In this document: in pieces, positions 57,960 through 64,000 of the stretch
Numbering within the stretch: position 1 is the stretch's first letter
How the letters are laid out: every line of letters begins with the position of its first letter
DNA from: Pohlia nutans
Taxonomy: Eukaryota > Streptophyta > Bryopsida > Bryales > Mniaceae
Length of the DNA: 64,000 nucleotides
Assembly (NCBI GenBank): GCA_022496805.1
Contig: CM040088.1
Span: 30,696,452-30,760,451, forward strand
Direction: 5' to 3'
The notes under the pieces: model-generated
What the model was told of the DNA's origin: nothing
Database searches by the model: none
Seen by the model: only the letters and a program-made list of their open reading frames with translations
Translations under genes and position numbers: made by a program

Positions 57960-59034
57960 CTGGAGAATATTTTTTTGTTCCCTCGTAATATTTATTCGTA
58001 AATTATGACCTAGAATCAACACACAAGTTCTGATTTTGAGGTGTACATTGTCAAAATCAATATTTATGCCACTTGTTAAGAGATTGCGGGTTTCTTTGCC
58101 ATGAATTTCTTCATTTCGTTTTAAAATATAAATAATCTTGTTTAGTATATTAAGGAATATTATGTCTCAAGGGTTCACTTGCTTGATAAATGGGCAACAT
58201 GTATTTTACAAGAACTCCAACTCCTTTTTGGATATGGTGTGAATTAAATTTCCACAATAAAATCCACGTGACATAGAGAACATGGGCATAGGGATTTAGA
58301 GAGGCCTAATTATTTGGCTTTTTCCATTTTCAGGTCCCATAAGCTACTTTTGAAATAGGGAACAATCTTTTGATAGGGGCCGCACAAAATTTATGCCCAA
58401 AAAACGTTTGTAGGAGCAATGTACACGGAGATCCGGTAGTTAGTGTAAAATGAGCTGAATGGAATTGCCAAATTACCGGTTGAAACTCGTAGTTCTAAGC
58501 TAAAACCTGATAAAATTTGTGATACTTGGATGGGTAATAACCGGATGGGTTCTTGTCTAAACCCGGTTGCTTTTGAAAAATATTGGATTTTAGCTGGTTT
58601 CCTCGGAAGACTCCCCATTCGGTGAGTAGGAGCAATTTAGAGAACTCCGCCGTAAGTAAGTGTGATAAGTGAGATTCCTTGGACACTGAATTCAATCTGC
58701 GGGAGCCGCTATTAAGTTAACTAAGGTCCTGGCATGCATGGAGTAGCTCACCACTGAGGAGTAGTCCATCGTGTAAAGGCTCAAGAACTCACACAGATCC
58801 CATACAATCAGCCGCATTCTTTGCACCATTTCCAACACATTAATTAATTAAGCTTAACTTACGCAGTGGAAAGATACGCAGATAGCCATTATCCAATTTG
58901 TGACTCTTACACGCCTGATCTAGACAAAACATGCATGAATTGTGATATTTTTGCAAGGTCTAGAAGGTGGGATTAGGCAAATCTTCATGGTGATTGGCCA
59001 TGAAGACACTCTCAACTCCTAAGGTAACCACGCC
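57960..59034. other. Unassigned region
   Basis: Minus-strand frames at 58391-58695 are open for 66-75 codons in two phases but show no motif. Nothing else was recognised. Confidence 0.35.
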
Positions 59035-59767
59035 TTAACCCCTAAAGGTTGGGCCTATGACCATGGAATCATGTTTTATCTATCACATTCAATTTTGCTA
59101 CTAAAAATAATACAAGAATTCAATTTTATATTTTTAGTAGATGAAGTCACATGTCTACTACAAATCATGAATTTTTCATAAATTTTGGTGAAAATTTGAA
59201 ATTACTATGGTTTTATGAAGTGATTGTAAAGAAAATCTATATCAATTACAAAATGTACTAGGAAATTCCGAATTTTTTACCTAAGGTGTAAATTACAATG
59301 AAGAAAAGTTTAGTTGATGAAAATCATCCGTGTATCTAAATTTAGAAATTTGCTACACCTTGGTGATACCTACTACACTTGTAACTACAATAAAACACTC
59401 ATTTTTTAGATTTTTCCAAAAATTCAAAGTGAAGTAGAAACTAGACTTGGCAAGCTTCATTTTGTTAATCAAGCTCAAACGCAATGGAACTCATTTTCAT
59501 GGCCTAAATTTAGTTTAAGTAGAACAAGCAAAAAAAATCAAAATACACTACACGGTGAACCGTTTTTACGGCTCTTTTTGTAGTTGAGGCCCCATGTAAA
59601 ATCTAAAAATAGCTTGAATGATTTGAATTTAGCTTGAAGGGGTGGCATCACCAAGCAAAGTTCTTCACATAAAAAATTGGATGGAAATCATCCACGCAGC
59701 AGTTGGAATTGAACAGTCGACTTCATTCATAAGCCATTTTTTAGTCTTGCCGGTAGGTAGGGGTTAA
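59035..59767 (+). mobile_element. TTAA MITE, GGCCTATGACC subfamily, 733 bp
   Basis: TTAA then CCCCTAAAGGTTGGGCC, continuing TATGACC; right end GGTAGGTAGGGG then TTAA (59764-59767). Best-preserved copy of this subfamily. Confidence 0.85.
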
Positions 59768-60236
59768 CCCCTAAATGGGACAAAAAAATTGGCTTATGAA
59801 TGTAACTCATTGTTCAATTCCAACTGCAACATAGACGATTTTCATCCAACTCTTTTCATGAAGGATTTTTGTTGTTCGTGCCACCTCTTCAAGTTAACTT
59901 CAGCTATTTTTGGATTTTATATGGGGTCCCAAATACAAAAACAGTCATAAAAACGGTTCACCCTGTAGTGTATTTTGGATTTTTTTGTTCTTTCTACTTA
60001 AACTAAATTTACGCTATGAAAATGAGTTCTGTTGCATTTGAGCCTAATTAACAAAATGAAGCTTACCAAGTCTAATTTCTACTTCATTTTGAATTTTTGG
60101 AAAAATCTGAAAATAGAGTGTTTTATTGGAGTTACAAGTTCAATATGTATTACCATGGTGTAGGAAAATATATCTAAAGTTAGATATGCAGATGATTTTC
60201 ATTTACTATAATGCTCTTCATTGTAATTTTGATCAT
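59764..60236 (-). mobile_element. TTAA MITE, same subfamily, inverted and truncated
   Basis: Shares TTAA 59764-59767 with the previous copy, continuing CCCCTAAATGGGAC, and mirrors it for about 470 bp to ATTGTAATTTTGATCATAAC, where it stops. Confidence 0.85.
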
Positions 60237-60319
60237 AACATATGACCATCACAACATGTGGTGGTTTAACAAGCACAAAGCCCCCCATTAAATATTAAAC
60301 CAATAATTGGAGGTCAATT

Positions 60320-60765
60320 ATTACCGACCAACTAAATTTAACTACCTTGTTTTATTCAACACCTACCGTCACTAAATTTTTTGTCTCCTCCTACATAACT
60401 TTCTTGTAATTTTGTTTTATTACTTGAACACCATTATTACCTTCGTTTTATTCACGAAGATATCTAGCTAATACGGACAAAAAGCTTCACACTTATCCAT
60501 TTCTTCCACCTACGGTAATAAATCAAGTTTTCTTCTACAAGACTTTCATTTAAAATTTGTTTTATTCATTGAATAACTATTAATATACTCATTTTATCCA
60601 CTAGGTATTTAGCTAATACGGACAAGAAGCTTCACACTTATCTACTTCTTCCACCTACGGTAATAAATCTTGTTTTCTTCTACAAAACATTCATCTAAAA
60701 TTTGTTTTATTATTGAATAACTATTAATGCCCTCATTTTATCCACTAGGTATCTAGCTAATGAGG
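60320..60765. repeat. 144-145-bp tandem repeat, about 2.5 copies
   Basis: TAT(C/T)TAGCTAAT(A)CGGACAA-type blocks recur at 60461, 60606 and 60750. The unit also includes CTTCCACCTACGGTAATAA and AATTTGTTTTATT. No coding frame. Confidence 0.88.
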
Positions 60766-61547
60766 ACAAGAGAATTCAAGAACCCCACCAACTCCTTCAA
60801 TCATGCTCCCGGTTGACGGTCAAATGTCGAAAGAAGTCAATGGTAAGTTTTTTTTACCCATTTACTGCTCACCTCAAAAATTACCAAATATAGCTCTGAT
60901 GGGGATTTTGACTTCGCCAATGGCTTCAAAAGGCCCAAATTAGCCTAGGGAGATTCATCCTCGCGAAAACGGTGAACCTTTTGGTTTTACCTTAGTGGAG
61001 TTACTGGCCAGTTTTACGCAGCTGGTAAAAACTAATTTTGACTCCACTTGACTTCACCATTGGAATCTTTGGGCTTCAAGTAGTTGGAATATTATTTTGG
61101 AACACCTGATTTGAACTCCTAAATTGTTTTGTACATGTTGGTAACTTTGGACGATTCAACAAAATTACGATAATTTTCACTGATTTTAACAACTAGTAGT
61201 TCCCTAACTCCAACGATCTTCAAAATTTTCCACAAAGTCTAAGGTGTCCTAAGGACCTTTTGCGAAATTTTTGGTAATTTTATTGTCCTTTGATTATTTC
61301 TTATGATTTTATAAATCTTGATTATAGCCTATGTATTAAAATACTCACTAAAAAACCACTAACAATTTCTATAATTTTTCTAGGATTCTTCTAAAGAATC
61401 TAAATACTTTTATGAAAATTTTGGGAAGTTTTCTATACTATAATTATTCCTAAAATTTAATGACATAATTGAGTTAACCAAAAACAGAAGGGGAGTTGAA
61501 GAGGAGTTGGAGAGGAATCTCCTCTCTATAAATAAATTTTCTGACAA
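60766..61547. other. Unassigned AT-rich region
   Basis: No repeats, ends or coding-like frames were recognised. Confidence 0.4.
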
Positions 61548-61790
61548 CCATTGTTCATGAATAGTCCCCATGGTCGGGGCACTTGGCTTGGAGGAGTGGA
61601 TGGGAACTCTCCTCTAGCATTGGGGAGGTCACGAGTTCCACGCGGGGTCTTGCTTTAGATTATTCTCCAACTCACCATAGACTAGTTTTGCCGTTTATTT
61701 GAACTGAAAATGAGTTGAAGGTGAGTATGAGGTGAGTTTCCACTTTGAGACACTCTTTTCGATTAACTCTAATTACTACTTAATTTGAGT
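61548..61790 (+). repeat. SINE-like repeat, intact copy
   Basis: Continuous version of the repeat at 39471-40438. GGCTTGGAGGAGTGG and GAGTTCCACGCGG (about 45 nt apart) are candidate A and B boxes, both imperfect. It ends CTCTTTTCGATTAACTC without a long A-tail. Confidence 0.45.
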
Positions 61791-62932
61791 AGCAATTAGT
61801 CTCTACTTATTCTAACTTCTACCTTCTATTACATAGTTGTATTAGAGGGCATTCCCCCTTATAGTAGAGCCTTGGTAACCATATCTTGAATTGACTGCAA
61901 CTTTTACCCCTTCGACGACTAATTATAGAATCAACAATTTTTACATGAAAAGTTTCCTAAATATCTTCTTTTTTAATTCTACTTTTGCATTTTTACTAAT
62001 TAACTAGTAGATTGAATACTACTTATTTGGCTATTCCACCCTAAATTCTACTATTTTTCGCTAATTTCCCCTTTTAGAATAATACATACTTAAAAAATTG
62101 TCAAAAAGCTAAAAATTAATTACTGTGAGCACCCATGGACGAATTGGTGTCTCACATCACTCTGTTTGTGCCTCAATTCATATATCACCCTATTTATGCC
62201 ACTATATACTAGTAGTGTACATATCAACATTTCAAATGTACAACATTGATACACAGTGATAACAAAGTGGTATATGATATAAATAGGGAGGTTTATCTTA
62301 GTTACATTAGTTGAAAGACAACAACGTTACGTTGGGGGCTTTGTAAGTGGGTAAGTGGATGGGTACGTTTTGGTAAAGTTCTTTTCATTCTTAACCTTTT
62401 GCTTAGAGGGTGTTTTAATATACCAGTATTGAACATCGTTTCTTGGTGCACATTACATGGAAACTGGGGTTCACTAAGGGTGTGCTTTATTTAAAATTTA
62501 ATTTTTATTTTATTGTGATAACTTGGATGTTCTTCCGATCCCGCCCCATGAACTCTTGCACACCCACTCCAATAAGATAGAAGCATCAGAACTTCTTAGG
62601 AACCAATTCCAGTCACCTGTGGAAGTACATGTTTCAACTTCGTGAGTTCCCAATCAAATCACCACAACCATTAGTTGTAGCAGTTTGGTTATCAATTATG
62701 AATGCCAAGTTAGCAAACTGATTAGACTAGAAATGAAAGACAAGTATTGGTTCCCCTACTAACATCAATAGTGGTTGATGCAAATTAAGTCTGAAAATTT
62801 AGAACAAATTCATACATTGTGACAAAATTAATTAAAAATTGGGCTTGGTTATTAAATCCAAAGTTTTATGTGCTGCATTTTTATTTTTTTTTATTTTTAT
62901 TGAAAACCATCGCTCTAAATAGGTCGAAATCC
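61791..62932. other. Unassigned AT-rich region
   Basis: A loose inverted pair (CCCTATTTATGCCACTAT with CTATTTATATCATATACCAC, 62195-62290) is the only structure noticed. Confidence 0.4.
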
Positions 62933-63504
62933 TTAACCCCTAAACGTCAGAGCGTCCAGAAAGTGGACGACTAACAGATTCAAACCCTTCTCACCTTCTC
63001 ATCAATGCTTGGATGAAAGTCATCCAATTTTTTGGAGATTCTTCATCAAGTTGTTGTCTTATCTAACGGTTGGATTTAGTCATACTTGATTACATGTTTT
63101 TTAAAAATTACAAATGTAGAAGTATGTCAAGTCGTTGACCAAGCCAAAATTGCGTTGACTGTAGTTCATAAGTGGCCTTGCAAAAATGAGGTCATAGATT
63201 TAAGAAACACAAAAATTTCAAAGAATCACCATGTTTAAGAGTATCTCATTTCAAACTCATTCCAACAAATTTTACTCAAAAAATATTAATAGTTTGTTTG
63301 TAATCGAATTTATAAGGAATTTCAAATTTTAACTTTCAAATTTTATAATTAAATATTGGTGATAGTATTAGTGAATCAAACTGTACGGATGGAATCTAAA
63401 ATTCAAAATCTAGAACTTTCATTTGTATATCTATTCCAAAATACTTTACGATGATTTTTCTCAAATTGTCAATTCCAGAGACACCCTGGTGCATTTAGGG
63501 TTAA
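62933..63504 (+). mobile_element. TTAA-flanked MITE with one-sided hairpin, 572 bp
   Basis: TTAA then CCCCTAAACGTCAGA and GCGTCCA, GAAAG, TGGACGA; right end GTGCATTTAGGG then TTAA (63501-63504). Same subfamily as 33693-34269. Confidence 0.85.
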
Positions 63505-63739
63505 ACTGACGGGTGTTGGTGCCTCCACCTTAGTCAATTTTCTTGCATGTTTGAGTACACCATCATCCCATGCTATCTTGCTGTAACCCATGCAATTTTG
63601 TACACATGGTCAGTCCAGGTTTGGTTGTTGAAAACCCAGACATTTTGTCGGATCCACATGGTCAAGATGCATACACTTTTGAGTCAATTCAAAGTTGCTT
63701 AACTTACAAGGTGTAATTTTATTTTATTTACTACTGGTA

Positions 63740-63972
63740 TTAACCCTTAAAGGTTCAAAGAGCCCTTTCCGACCAGTATTATACACTAATATTTCATTGT
63801 ATTTGGCATGGTTCCACACCTCCTATGGGTTTACGATCAAAAGTGAAGTTAAAATTCACGTTGACATGATTTTAATGAGCTATTGGGGTCTCAATTTGGA
63901 GTTTTCTATTTACGACAAATGTCAAATATACGCCAACATATATACTATCCCCATCAGCCCTTTAAGCGTTAA
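63740..63972 (+). mobile_element. TTAA-flanked MITE, 233 bp
   Basis: TTAA then CCCTTAAAGGTTCAAAG; right end GCCCTTTAAGCG then TTAA (63969-63972). Near-copy of 40439-40672. Confidence 0.88.
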
Positions 63973-64000
63973 GGGCCTCTTTACACTAGAGGCGAGAAGC
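63973..64000. mobile_element. Tourist-like MITE, left end, cut by window end
   Basis: GGGCCTCTTTACACTAGAGG, continuing CGAGAAGC, matches the 52676 copy; TAA precedes it, so it inserted at or next to the TTAA of the previous element. Confidence 0.85.

Noticed and set aside
62195..62290. Possible small foldback element
   Set aside because: The arms pair poorly and no target duplication or second copy is visible.
1..64000. CRISPR arrays, bacterial operons, rRNA or tRNA genes
   Set aside because: No evenly spaced direct repeats with unique spacers, no ribosome-binding-site/ORF organisation, and no complete tRNA or rRNA sequence; tRNA-like boxes occur only in SINE-like repeats.

Overview
This is an AT-rich eukaryotic nuclear window with no confidently recognisable intact protein gene. 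It carries no bacterial, organellar or viral gene organisation. Reading frames are short, most overlap others, and about half of the sequence resolves into small inverted-repeat DNA transposons, many nested in one another. CACTA-type ends with subterminal repeat arrays, Tourist-like ends with TAA duplications, tRNA-like SINE candidates and a TTTAGGG-like stretch suggest a large, repeat-rich green-plant-lineage genome (streptophyte, perhaps an alga). The abundance of TTAA-flanked piggyBac-type elements would be unusual for a land plant. The lineage is inference only.

Layout: 1-6552 is almost all of one CACTA-type element, with TTAA elements nested in it. 6834-7700 is a pair of near-identical TA-type elements in inverted orientation, forming a hairpin with 395-nt arms. 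8.1-12.0 kb is less AT-rich and holds several coding-like segments with plausible splice borders, the best candidate for a host gene or gene remnant. 12-25 kb mixes TTAA, CACTA and TA-type elements with decayed coding-like islands at 18 and 19.2-19.7 kb. 25.2-29.0 kb is a chain of nested elements whose insertion order can be read from target duplications. 29-32 kb holds a homopolymer-rich stretch, an 820-bp array of an 8-bp repeat, and a decayed minus-strand coding remnant. 32.4-46 kb is a dense field of TTAA, CACTA and 3-bp-duplication elements plus two small hairpins. 46.4-48.9 kb is a strongly strand-skewed (T+G-rich) segment with fragmentary minus-strand frames. 49-64 kb continues the repeat field, with coding-like remnants at 55-56 kb, a 178-bp and a 144-bp tandem duplication, and two TTAA elements sharing one TTAA head to head.

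The most distinctive signal is an architecture shared by the TTAA-flanked elements. At one end only, the terminal TTAA is followed by 15 nt beginning CCC, then by a 7-bp stem with a 5-nt loop. Two subfamilies carry different but still self-complementary stems (CGTCCA/TGGACG and CGACCA/TGGTCG). All element names are assigned from ends and target duplications alone; no transposase was identified.
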